From Aureobasidium sp. EXF-3400 (taxonomy: Eukaryota; Ascomycota; Dothideomycetes; Dothideales; Saccotheciaceae): 64,000 nucleotides of DNA. Location of the stretch: assembly GCA_024195585.1 (NCBI GenBank), contig SWBL01000009.1, positions 62,001 through 126,000 of the forward strand, given 5' to 3'. This document shows, one piece after another, positions 31,675 to 41,145 of this stretch; position 1 is the first letter of the stretch, and each line of letters begins with the position of its first letter. The position numbers were made by a program, and so were the translations under genes. The notes below the pieces were generated by a model. That model was not told where the DNA came from. It was given only the letters and a program-made list of their open reading frames with translations, and did not search any database.

Positions 31675-32590
31675 TGTTGCTGGTCTTGATAGTCGGTTTG
31701 CGATTAAGATATGGTATTGTGTTGACTAGGATTTGTTTTTGGTCCTTTGGAAAGCAACACAGGTGTAATTGAAAAGGCAAAAGGGTATTCTACAGAGAAC
31801 AAAACCTCGCGCCGTACATGTTCGAGGGATATATAAATGACAAGCGAGGTCATTGCCCCGCTACCGTACCCCACCGGTCTTCTCGCCGTTGTGTGTCCCG
31901 CGTTGCCCACCTTTGAGCTTCCGAATCATTCTGCCGAGCGGAGGAGGGTGGAGGATCTTCGGAGGATGCACTCCGTGGTCATCGGTCGTTTTGCCGAAGA
32001 GGCTATTCGGTGTGATATAAGCCGATGCCGGAAGTTGCGTCTCGGTTGTGAATGGAGAGGTGCATTCTTGTATTTATTGAATCTATGGAGGTATGGCCGC
32101 GTCCTCAAGTTGAACCAGGACGCCGCCACGCTTTGACAAAGAAACGCTCGACGAGAGAGCCCAGGTGAGAGGAAGGGAATGAGAAATAACGATAGTCCAA
32201 AAAGAAGATGCTTTTCCACACATAGCTTTGTTCATATATTTGAAAGCGAGGCATTAATCATTACCAACCGAGCGGACATCGAGTAACAGGCAGAGCCTCT
32301 TTCAAAAGTGTTTCGAGGGACAGACGGGCCGAATTATGTTGGCTGGCTGGCTCTGGGAGTACTGACCTGACGGCCTCGTGCAGACCAGAAGCGTGTTCAC
32401 AGTGCCGGAGAATGCCAGGATCGTGGTTTCACAAGATCTGTTCGTCTGGTGGGACATACTGTCGTGCATGCTCGCATCCTGAAGTGCTTCGGTGTCCTTT
32501 TTGAGTGACGCATAAGTGCCGATGATTAACTCAGAGAATCCATGTAGCCACGAGAGATGTGAGGTGTGAGGGTTGTGGTAATGCCTCGTC
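31675..32590. other. Intergenic
   Basis: The 0.9-kb stretch is the promoter of the aldolase gene (-) and the 3' flank of the GCL modifier gene (-). A TATA-like element lies at 31829-31837. Frames on the minus strand show no domain. Confidence 0.5.
31829..31837 (-). promoter_or_regulatory. TATA-like element upstream of aldolase gene
   Basis: ATATATAAA on the plus strand reads as a TATA-type element in either direction and lies about 155 nt upstream of the aldolase start codon. Weak, sequence-only evidence. Confidence 0.3.
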
Positions 32591-33544
32591 CTAGTTGGCA
32601 TGTCCGTTTGCAACCACATCCTCTTCAGTCTCGACATACTTGGCACACGCGAAGTAGCCCTTGTTCTCGACTACACCTCGGTTTCTGACGACAGCTGTGT
32701 ACTTGATGACCCACTGAGGGACGACCTGGCCTGTCATCTTCTGGCCGTTCTCTGGTCGCTTTCTCTTCTCGCCAATCTTCTCCGAGGCTTGCGACAGAAC
32801 ACCAGCACCTTCGTGATCAAGTAGCCCTCTGATGGTACCACGAGGCATGATGTTGACCGAGTCATTGTTGACGAGCAGTTCAACATTCTTGCTCTTTGCC
32901 AGGCTGGACAGCGGCTGGGGCACGCTACAGCAGTCGCGCAGACTGATTTGGTTGACCGAAGGCTGGACACTTGCCTTCTCGAGGAAGGGTTGCAAGCGGT
33001 TCGCGCCAAACTCGGACACTCCTAGTCTTCGTACCAGTCCGTCTTTGTGCAGCTTTTCGACCAACTTCCAAGTTTCCAGCTGGTTGTCCACAGGCTCAGG
33101 AGAAGATTCCTTGGTTCCTCTGCTCTTAATCTTGTCCGGGCAGCACTCGCTCTCCTCGTCAAAGTACACTCCAGGGAACGAAACAACTAGAAGGTCGACA
33201 TTGGGCATGTGCAACTCCTTCTGAACCAGATCGACGGCTTGGCGTAGATGTTCTCCTCTCGCAGAAGTGTCTTCGTCGGAAAGGAAGAAGATCTTAGCGG
33301 TTATATCGTATTGGTCCCTCTCTTCGTGTAGGGAACTGTTGGTGAAGTCGAGGCGCGGGATGTACATGGTTTTGGCGTCATCCGAGTACGAGACCCAATC
33401 GGGATGCTGGGAGGTGCCATTCTGCTTGGGCTTCTCTTGAGACAGTTCTGTGGCCTCCTGTCTTGCGTACTCGAAGTTGTCGCGTAGGCTCCAGGTGAGT
33501 TCGGTATGGGAATTATCGGCGGCACCCACACCTTGTTGAAGCAT
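32591..33544 (-). CDS. GCLM: Glutamate-cysteine ligase regulatory (modifier) subunit
   Basis: Regulatory partner of glutamate-cysteine ligase, the rate-limiting enzyme of glutathione synthesis; it has an aldo-keto-reductase fold but no catalysis. Single exon, 317 aa from ATG 33544 (the frame continues upstream to a GTG at 33568). The best match blocks to the animal protein are VQPSVNQISLRDCCSVPQPL, followed by ELLVNNDS, and near the end VVPQWVIKYTAVVRNRGVVENKGY. These agree with the known VKPNSNQVNLASCC and VPLWLLRYSVIVKSRGIIKSKGY segments. An RKRPENGQK stretch just before the last block is a fungal insertion. Cysteines that could bridge to the catalytic subunit are present (the CC pair). It is divergent from APS1 across 454 nt. 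Confidence 0.92.
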   Translation of the reverse strand: MLQQGVGAADNSHTELTWSLRDNFEYARQEATELSQEKPKQNGTSQHPDWVSYSDDAKTMYIPRLDFTNSSLHEERDQYDITAKIFFLSDEDTSARGEHLRQAVDLVQKELHMPNVDLLVVSFPGVYFDEESECCPDKIKSRGTKESSPEPVDNQLETWKLVEKLHKDGLVRRLGVSEFGANRLQPFLEKASVQPSVNQISLRDCCSVPQPLSSLAKSKNVELLVNNDSVNIMPRGTIRGLLDHEGAGVLSQASEKIGEKRKRPENGQKMTGQVVPQWVIKYTAVVRNRGVVENKGYFACAKYVETEEDVVANGHAN

Positions 33545-33998
33545 GGTGTTGCTAGGAGAAATGAGCACAGGCCGGCATGATGCGATACAGTTAGGATTAC
33601 CCGGTGGACAGAATAATTGTTTCTGCCGTCATGGTTGTTGAGGTGAATTTATAAGCAAGAAAAGTAGGAGATGATTAGGACGCTCAGAAAAATGCAGGAA
33701 ATGTACAAAAAAACAGAAGACAGCAGGTTGCAATGCAAGTGCAGTGGTCAGGACAGCAGACAGCAAGCAAATGTCGCGTGAGTGGCGGTAGGAATAGTTG
33801 AGAAAGGGTAGAGGAGTGGGATGGTGGGATGGGATTGTATAATTGCGAGGAAGGCGCTATCGCCGAGGTTGGCCGAAAGTCTGGAGCGTGCCAGGCTGAC
33901 TTGAGCGCCTGTCTGTGACAGGCTGGCTGTTGGCACTCAGGAGGGGCATTGGATTGTTTCTCGACGCAACAAGCTACTCTCGACTCTCAACAACCAAG
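33545..33998. other. Intergenic: divergent promoter region GCLM/APS1
   Basis: 454 nt with both promoters. I looked for Yap1-type sites (TTAGTAA, TTACTAA, TGACTAA), which would suit a glutathione gene, and saw none. No coding potential. Confidence 0.55.
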
Positions 33999-34780
33999 AT
34001 GCCCATCAAGTAGATCGCACCTTCCGTTCGAGAGAGTTTGCCCATGCTAATGCGCCCGCTAGATATCTCATTCTGTTGTCAAGGCAGGGCAAAGTGGTGA
34101 GCGCAGCAGCGTGCGAGCAGGACAGAGGCAGGAGCTAACGCAACCACTACAGCGCCTCGCAAAGTGGTTCACAACACTGTCGCCCAAGGACAAGGCAAAG
34201 ATCATCAAGGATGTATCCCAGCTAGTATTGGCCCGTCGCACGCGCATGTGCAACTTCCTCGAGTACAAAGGTCGGTCGCATCTTGTCCCCCACCCACGTA
34301 CCAATCCACAAGCTGACGGATTATGTCAAGATTCAAAAGTTGTCTACCGCCGCTACGCTTCGCTCTTTTTCATCGCCGGATGTGCCTCGGACGACAACGA
34401 GCTCATTACACTAGAGATTGTTCATCGCTATGTCGAGCAGATGGACAAATACTACGGCAATGTCTGCGAGCTCGACATTATCTTCAACTTCCAAAAAGCA
34501 TACTTCATCCTGGACGAGCTACTGCTAGCCGGAGAGATGCAAGAGAGCAGCAAAAAGAATGTACTTAGGTGCATTGGCCAGCAAGACAGTCTGGAAGACA
34601 TGGAGGTACGCATATTTTTTCCTACTCGCTTGCTGTCGCTCCACACATTTTCTGCACACTTGGTGTTGCTTCGACACGACTTTTCATCCCGGCCCACACC
34701 ACTCTCGTCCACCTGGCATGTGCCAACACATACTCACAATCATACAGGTCGAAGACGAAGCCGTCACGCGCATCATGTAG
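33999..34780 (+). CDS. APS1: AP-1 clathrin adaptor complex sigma subunit
   Basis: Small subunit of the AP-1 adaptor that makes clathrin coats at the trans-Golgi and endosomes. Five exons: 33999-34009, 34063-34096, 34153-34270, 34331-34605 and 34748-34780, giving 156 aa. Exon 1 holds only 11 coding nt (MPIK) and exon 2 only 34. The joins restore [37 protein letters not shown] and [14 protein letters not shown]. The core [31 protein letters not shown] is nearly identical to sigma-1 of other species. The third intron has a GTCGGT donor, unusual and shared with VPS60. The length matches fungal sigma-1 subunits. Confidence 0.96.
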
Positions 34781-35774
34781 AGGCAGCCTTTCAACAATAC
34801 TGTCGTCTTCATGCCCGCTTCTCATCCTTCACAGCACTCGCAGCATTTTATGGCGTTACATCGGAAAACAGGAGTTACTGGTGGTTTCTGTGATTTGCAT
34901 TCGGACAACGATACCACAACATGTGCACTACTAGCAATTCAAACGAGTGTCCCTCGCCTTAGGCAGGGCTTCCGGGTCTTAGACCTGCTGCTCAATTATA
35001 ATGACCATCCACGATGCCCTTTTTGGTTCAGGCTCTTGGTGTGACTCTACTGCTCTTGCTCTTGCTACTTGTCCCTCTTTTCTTTCCTTTCTGTTCTCAT
35101 GGTTTGTCTTGAGATCAGGTGGCTGTCTTTGATTGTCGATACGGCTTGTGGTACATTGACTTTGTCTCTTTCTAGGTTTTTGTCTCGACTCATCATGTCC
35201 TTTCGTCGGACACTTGTATCATCAACAAGCACAACAACAAAGCAAAACACAACCAGGGGCCACGTTCTCGACATGTTGGCTGACGCATAGTTTGAGACGG
35301 TTGTCTTGCCAGACGGATGTTTGAGGTCCGGGCTTTGATTGGCTCACAGGCAAACCGCGCAAGTGCGTCATGAAGCCTCCCCAAACCGCCGAGCCTCGAG
35401 GAGAGGGAAGCCGCATTCGGCCACGCCAGTCTCGCGATCCAACGTCCCCTCGGCCGCTCGTAATACACGACAGCACAGCTATCTCGACGACTCCTTGCTC
35501 CCTCTCGTCCCCCAGCGATTTATTATTCGACCCAGCACCACTATCCATATCTGCGACCGAGTGCGACACTCGTCTACCCGATTGACGGCTTATCAGCAGC
35601 CATTCGACTCCTGCTTGCGCAACATCACCAGCCGTCGCATCTCGTCACGCGTTCCATCAACTCACCCTACAAACATCCTTCACTCGCCCAGCAAACATCT
35701 GGACGACTCTGGTCAATAAACCATCCTTATCGCATCGCGTAACATCCGCCTAGCAACGGCGCATCGACCTGCAC
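34781..35774. other. Intergenic
   Basis: About 1 kb between APS1 and MAF1 (both +). It holds the APS1 3' flank and the MAF1 promoter. Frames near 35193-35719 on both strands are shadows with no domain. Confidence 0.5.
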
Positions 35775-36922
35775 CATGAAGGTGAGCTCATATCCAACGC
35801 GACACCATATGTACCTTGCTGATCCATATCTAGTACGTTCCTCTTCGCGACTTCCAAGTCATCACAGATGCACTCAACTTCTCCACCACCGACCTGCATG
35901 TCATTGGCAGTTGCGATCTCTACACAACGAAAGCTGCCGGCAGCGACAAGAAGCTGTACAAGGACATTGAACACTCGCTCGAGAAGGAGCATGGAAACCT
36001 GTTGCGCTTGGCCGCGTCGCTCTCACCCCCATCACGCCCCATCGACAGCAGGAAGAAAGAGCGCAAGCCCTCAGTACACATGCCCGAGATCAATCTTTCC
36101 CGCGACAGCCCTTTCGGTTCTTTCAACCAAATCAGTGCAAGACGAACCTTCGCCTATCTGATTGCAACCCTCAATGCCTCACACCCTGACTACGACTTCT
36201 CACACATCCTCCGTCCCACAGACTTCCGCAAGACAACAGGCACAGCAATCAGAAGAAGCGTGGATAGTACCCTAATAAACATGCGTCCTCGTCGCATGTC
36301 TACTCTTCTGTCACCTCACGCCAAATCGTCTCTGAGTGCTGGTTCACCTCAAGGCATCACATCGCCAAATGCCGAGTTTGTATGGGGCGAGCACATGTGG
36401 AAGCTGATGGACAAGGAGATGGATCTCAAGGCCTGCGAGAAGTACACGTGGGACCCCGAAGATGATCCTTTCGAGGCCGAAAGCGCTCTGTGGAGTCAAC
36501 ACTACTTCTTCTTCAACAAGGACAAAAAGAGAGTCTGCTACCTCAATTTCCGCTCCTTTAGTGTCTTGTCACACTCGCCCGCCAACGGTATGCATGCACG
36601 CACTGTTCCCATCACGAATCCTGGTGTTGGCGAGGGAGCAGGAAAGAGAGCTCAGTACTGGCTCGGTCACAGTGTCGACGACGACAACGTCGACAACTGG
36701 AGAGAGGATGACGATCTCGAGTTTGAGGACTCGATGAGCATCGACAATGACAGCAATGAAGGCGAGTATAGAAACGATCTCGACGATGTCCGTGACAAGC
36801 TTGAGGACGGTTACTACTCCTGGGCTGACGGCGCTGTTGATTCGAATGATGCCTCTGGTTGGGACCCTCGTCGCATGCACCGTGGCTCTAGTGAGGGCCC
36901 GGCTGATGCAATGGAGATCTAA
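35775..36922 (+). CDS. MAF1: RNA polymerase III repressor Maf1
   Basis: Nutrient- and stress-controlled repressor of RNA polymerase III, acting downstream of TOR and PKA. The first exon has just two codons (35775-35780, ATG AAG); the second is 35834-36922, total 364 aa. The intron is GTGAGC..ATCTAG and the join restores MKYVPLRDFQVITDALNF, the typical Maf1 start. Conserved blocks: HVIGSCDLYTTKAAGSDKKLYK, then PFGSFNQISARRTFAYLIATLNASHPDYDFS, WGEHMWKLMDKEMDLKACEKYTWDPEDDPFE and KRVCYLNF. A Ser/Arg-rich stretch between them (RRMSTLLSPHAKSSLS) is the expected site of PKA/TORC1 phosphorylation. The tail is very acidic (WREDDDLEFEDSMSIDNDSNE), as in other fungal Maf1 proteins. Confidence 0.96.
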
Positions 36923-37494
36923 TCTGCTGAGCAAGATGTCATCTCTTGATGGTTGTCATGGCCATCACTATTCACGAACGCTGGACGTCAATTTCTTGTT
37001 CATACTAAGTTCTAATCTGGGGATCGGAGTGGTTTATGGCAGGCTGGCAATGGCGTTTGGATGTTTTCTGTTCTTCTGTTTTTTATGACTATACCAGGCG
37101 ATGGGTGCTTGGAGTGGGAGATAACCAAGTAACTCGGCCTTGGATGGATGTGTTTATAGCGTTTATTGTTTTCTACACCTGAGCTCAGTGGAAATCCAGA
37201 ACTATGAAATACGAAGTTCTGTTCATCTTCTAATTACCCGCCTTATCATGGTTTAATGCAACCAACACCTTGATGATTGAGTGCAATGACAGCATAATTC
37301 AGATGTGGATCACAGCAATATCAGGGCCGCGCCACCCGAAAGCGATCAGGCTGGGTTCGCGAACCGGTCAACATGATACGATAAAAATAAATCGAGCATG
37401 GGAAATTGAGGGATAGGTTGAACCATCTCCGCCCTCTCATCTCCTGAGATTCTGCCAATACCGTTCTTCTCCACACAAACACAAAAAACACAAG
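36923..37494. other. Intergenic
   Basis: Between MAF1 and ERG27 (both +): 3' flank and promoter. No feature recognised. Confidence 0.55.
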
Positions 37495-38842
37495 ATGAAT
37501 GGTTCAGACGACGAGCAACAGTCAGTCTACACTGTACTGGTCACAGGCGCAAACAGGTAAGTCCGCGACAAAGGACATGGTACTTTCAAATCAAAAGACA
37601 GACAACTGACATGCCCGCAAATGCAGCGGTCTAGGCTTCTCAACCTGCTGCCGCCTCATCGACGAATTCCTCTTCCTGCGACCGCAAACCCAATCGCTAC
37701 ATCTCCTCATCACCACACGCTCGTCCTCCAAGAACAAAGACACACAATCGCGACTACACCAACACCTTGCAAAGACACTGCACAAGTCCGACAAGAGCAC
37801 CCCCGGCATCTCCAAAGTTTTGGCCTCGCGCATCACCATCTCTGGCGAAAATGTAGACTTGTGCAATTTGCGCAGTGTTAAAGAGCTTGGGAGCAGACTT
37901 GTCAACAAGGGACAGAGATTAGATGTGCTTATCTGCAATGCAGGCATTGGAGGGTGGAAAGGCTTAAACTGGCCTTCTGCTGTTTGGTCCATGCTTACAG
38001 ATTGGAAGCACTCCTGCACCTATCCAACCTACAAATTAGGTTTTGTGGGTAGTGTGGCAGTTCAAGGAACTGAAGACAAGACACAGCAATTGGGAGAAGT
38101 GTTTACAGCGAATGTGTTTGGACATTATTTGCTTGCTCATTGGCTTGCGCCGTTGATGAAAGCGACCGATACCAAAGACCCTGGTCGCATTATTTGGATA
38201 TCGAGTATTGAGGCTTATGCTCGTGCTTTTGATGCAGAGGATTTGCAGGCATTGAAGTCGGATGCGGCGTATGAGTCTTCGAAACGATTGACTGATTTGC
38301 TGGTCTTGACTTCGGAGTTGTCCTCTACTGCATCCTCTACCTCTGCTTTCCTCGACGAAAACGACAGCAATCAGAAGCCGAAAATGTACTTGGCTCATCC
38401 GGGTGTTTGTGCAACGAGTATTGCAGATTTGCCTTTGGTGCTGTGGTATGCGATGCTGTTTGCTCAATACGTTGCTCGCTGGTTAGGTTCACCCTGGCAT
38501 CCTGTGTCCTCCTATCTGGGTGCTGTATCCAGTGTTTGGCTATCTTTGGCGCCCTTCTCTACCCTCTCCAACCAAGAATCCACCGAGGGAAAAGCAAAAT
38601 GGGCGAGTTCGACAGATGTATTCGGCAATGAACGCGTTGTGCGAACAGAAGTCGGTGGATGGGGATGGGGAGGCAAAGTAGGAGAAAAGGCAGATGGAAA
38701 GATGAGGTTGAGTGCGAATAGATGGAGAGGTCAGGAAGATGTTACCAAAGAGTCTAGAGAGGAGTTTGAAGTGCTGGGTCAGAGGGTATGGAGGGACATG
38801 GAAGAGTTGAGAAGGACTTGGGAGAAGAGGTTGCAGGATTGA
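37495..38842 (+). CDS. ERG27: 3-keto-steroid reductase Erg27
   Basis: NADPH-dependent reductase of the sterol C-4 demethylation complex in the ER (with Erg25, Erg26 and the Erg28 scaffold), part of ergosterol synthesis. Exons 37495-37556 and 37627-38842 give 425 aa. The join VTGANS-GLGFSTCCRLIDEF places the SDR cofactor motif TGANSGLG at 17-24. The active site is the SSIEAY region with Tyr236-x-x-x-Lys240 (YESSK). CNAGIGGW and the later LAHPGVCATSIADLPLVLWYAM, a hydrophobic membrane-associating segment, are typical of Erg27. The length is normal for fungal homologues. The 5' part (to about 37855) is C-rich and what follows is G/T-rich. Confidence 0.93.
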
Positions 38843-40401
38843 TAGTCAATCATTAATTCCGCTCTATACCCATCATGTCATAAAACCCATTACATCGTAT
38901 ACAACACTCTCTGCTATCCCTACCATGGCCATCCTCCATCAACCCCTCCACCTATCGCACTTTCACCAAAAAAATCACTCTCACCAGCAGACTCGAACCC
39001 ACACTCCCTCCTTCCCTCACCCCATCCCAAAAGAGTAATTACCTAGTATCTTCAAAACAAAAAGAAGGTCTTGGATTCAAGACATTCGGTGAGGTTCCAA
39101 AGATTTGAGTAGGCACTGTCTTTGCTCTCCATCCCTGTTTGAATTGGTAAAAGGCAAATTCGAAGTCAGAATAATGGAAGAGCAGTGCTAACTAGAGCAG
39201 GATTTAGATAAAATATATAGGCTAATGTGAGGGTCTGTGCGAAGATGGGTGTGGGCATGACCCTGGCACAAGTGCTCAATCACTGCATTGAACTATCACT
39301 GTTACTTCCTTACACTTTTATTGTTGAGTATTCAATGATATGAACCATGTTCGATGAGTGGATATACTGTCTCGAACTTGGTGTATGAGAGATGGCCGTT
39401 GGTTGTGAATCTCTCACATATTACCCTCACGACCATTTCCCCTGTAGTTTAAGCATTCAGCAATTACTCCCACCACGACTACCCGATCACAACAGAACAC
39501 TCGATCACCAAAAAACCGGTCATACCATCCCGTTCTTCTTGACACACCTCAGGTGACTAAACCTCCCACATGCTACACTCAGATCAATATAAGCAGGGGG
39601 TTGGTTGGTCCCATGCACCTCCATAAGACCGTCTCGCGACTCCATATCTCCTGATTCAAACACCATCTTAGCCCTTTTCACATGCAACATCGATCATCGA
39701 CAAATAGATAGTTGTAGCAAGTGATACCAAGAGAGATCGGCATGGTTGATAGGAGACAGACATGGAAACACGGACCGTTGTGCTGTTCGGCCAAGTGGGT
39801 ATGTTGATCATGATTAGCAGGAGGCTCGGAGTGGGGCTGCAAATGTAGGAAGACATCACATGGCAAGAGGGATGATTGTTATGACTGATAACGAAATAGA
39901 TTTAGATATGGAGTGCTTCAGAGAGAATCGATCCAGAAAGGAAATCGATCCAGGTGCGATAGAGCACATGCGAACAAGATAGATGTATAGAGCAAAATGT
40001 GTATTTGTTTTTGAAGAAGGTCATCTTGAATTCGATTCTTCCAAAAGGGTATGTGATATATGCAAACATGGTATAGAACCCCGAGAAATGCTAGCGAGTG
40101 TATGTGTAATGCAATCGAGACTGTCCAGGACCGCAGCCCGCCGACCCATGGACACTCTAAAATGTATGAGACAGAGAACAAACAGGAAAAAAAGACAAGA
40201 ATGGTAAAATCTACGCAGCTTCCCTCAACTCATTCGGAGGACAAGGCGGATCGAAATATGGTATCTTAGAAAAATGTTTTGGTATGCAAGAAAAGGAAAG
40301 CAGGATATGCTGGGGACGCCGGACGCTGTGCAAAATTTTGAACAAAAGAAATCGCTGATGCTCTGTTTTTTTGGTGGCATGTTCTTTTTGCCGTGGTTGA
40401 C
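38843..40401. other. Intergenic
   Basis: 1.56 kb between the convergent ERG27 (+) and the Pro-rich unknown (-). The C-rich part at 38930-39030 is followed by an A/G-rich part. No tRNA-like structure holds (an apparent GGTTCGAGTCT on the minus strand lacks a T stem). Nothing is supported. Confidence 0.5.
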
Positions 40402-41145
40402 TCATGGGTTGACGTTATCCATGGCGGAGTCCAGATCCGTGGTACGGCGAACTTCTTGCTCGATGAGTTTGTCGACAAGATCGGAGTGATGAGCTGAGAT
40501 TTGAGCAGCTGCTTCTTGGGCGGCAACAGCATGAGCAGCAGCAGATGTTGCATGGGCTCCTGCCAACAGATAGCCATCCTGACCTTCCAGCTCGAGCGGC
40601 GTTACAGGACCAGGACTACCTAGTGGTGCAAGGCGAGGGCTTAAAGGCTTCTCAAAGCGTAGTGATGCCGGTCTTCCAGAGCCTGCATTTGCAGCGGCAG
40701 TGACGGCGGCCTGAGCAGCCAGAGTCTCCCGATGGTAAAGATAAAGTTGCTTCTGTGCTTCGGAGTAGAGCCTCTGCTGAGCCTTGGGGCTGGGTGGAGG
40801 GTTGGAAGGCGACAGAGGACCAGTGCTGGGGGTGGTTGCAACAGAAGACGATTGTGATGAAGGGAAGTTTGCCGGATGGAAACGAGGCAGACCAGGTAGT
40901 TTGAGTGTATTGGCAGTAGAGGCATTGCGATGGCGCATTTGCGAGCTTGTGGCGGCAGAGCGAGGATGAAGACCGCGAGGTGATGGAGGCTGCAATTCGT
41001 AGCGGGGTCCGGACTCAAAGCGGGGCGACATGGGCGACGATGGCCTCAGAGCAGGCGAGCCACGAGGAGAAGGCATTGTTGGCAGACAGCAAGTGTCAGG
41101 GTTGGTTGTTAGAGTTGAAGGGTGCTGGGGATGTTGGAGCATCAT
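40402..41145 (-). CDS. Unknown Pro/Ser-rich, Ala-rich protein
   Basis: I do not recognise a domain. The frame gives 247 aa from ATG 41145; ATG 41142 follows immediately, and a third in-frame ATG at 41076 starts MPSPRGSPALRPSSPMSPRF (224 aa), which I think is the likelier start because the preceding residues look non-coding. The N-terminal half is full of SPR/PSP motifs (possible CDK or MAPK sites), then KLPGLPRFHPANFPSS. The middle has an amphipathic helix (YSEAQKQLYLYHRETLAAQAAV) and the C-terminal third is Ala-rich with HATSAAAHAVAAQEAAAQISAHHSDLVDKLIEQEVRR, a likely helix. It ends LDSAMDNVNP. No membrane segment or signal peptide. The composition and uninterrupted frame favour a real gene. 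Function unknown. Confidence 0.7.
   Translation of the reverse strand: MMLQHPQHPSTLTTNPDTCCLPTMPSPRGSPALRPSSPMSPRFESGPRYELQPPSPRGLHPRSAATSSQMRHRNASTANTLKLPGLPRFHPANFPSSQSSSVATTPSTGPLSPSNPPPSPKAQQRLYSEAQKQLYLYHRETLAAQAAVTAAANAGSGRPASLRFEKPLSPRLAPLGSPGPVTPLELEGQDGYLLAGAHATSAAAHAVAAQEAAAQISAHHSDLVDKLIEQEVRRTTDLDSAMDNVNP

Noticed and set aside
38985..39015. Possible tRNA T-arm (GGTTCGAGTCT on the minus strand)
   Set aside because: The bases on either side of the loop do not pair, and no D arm, anticodon arm or acceptor stem could be found.
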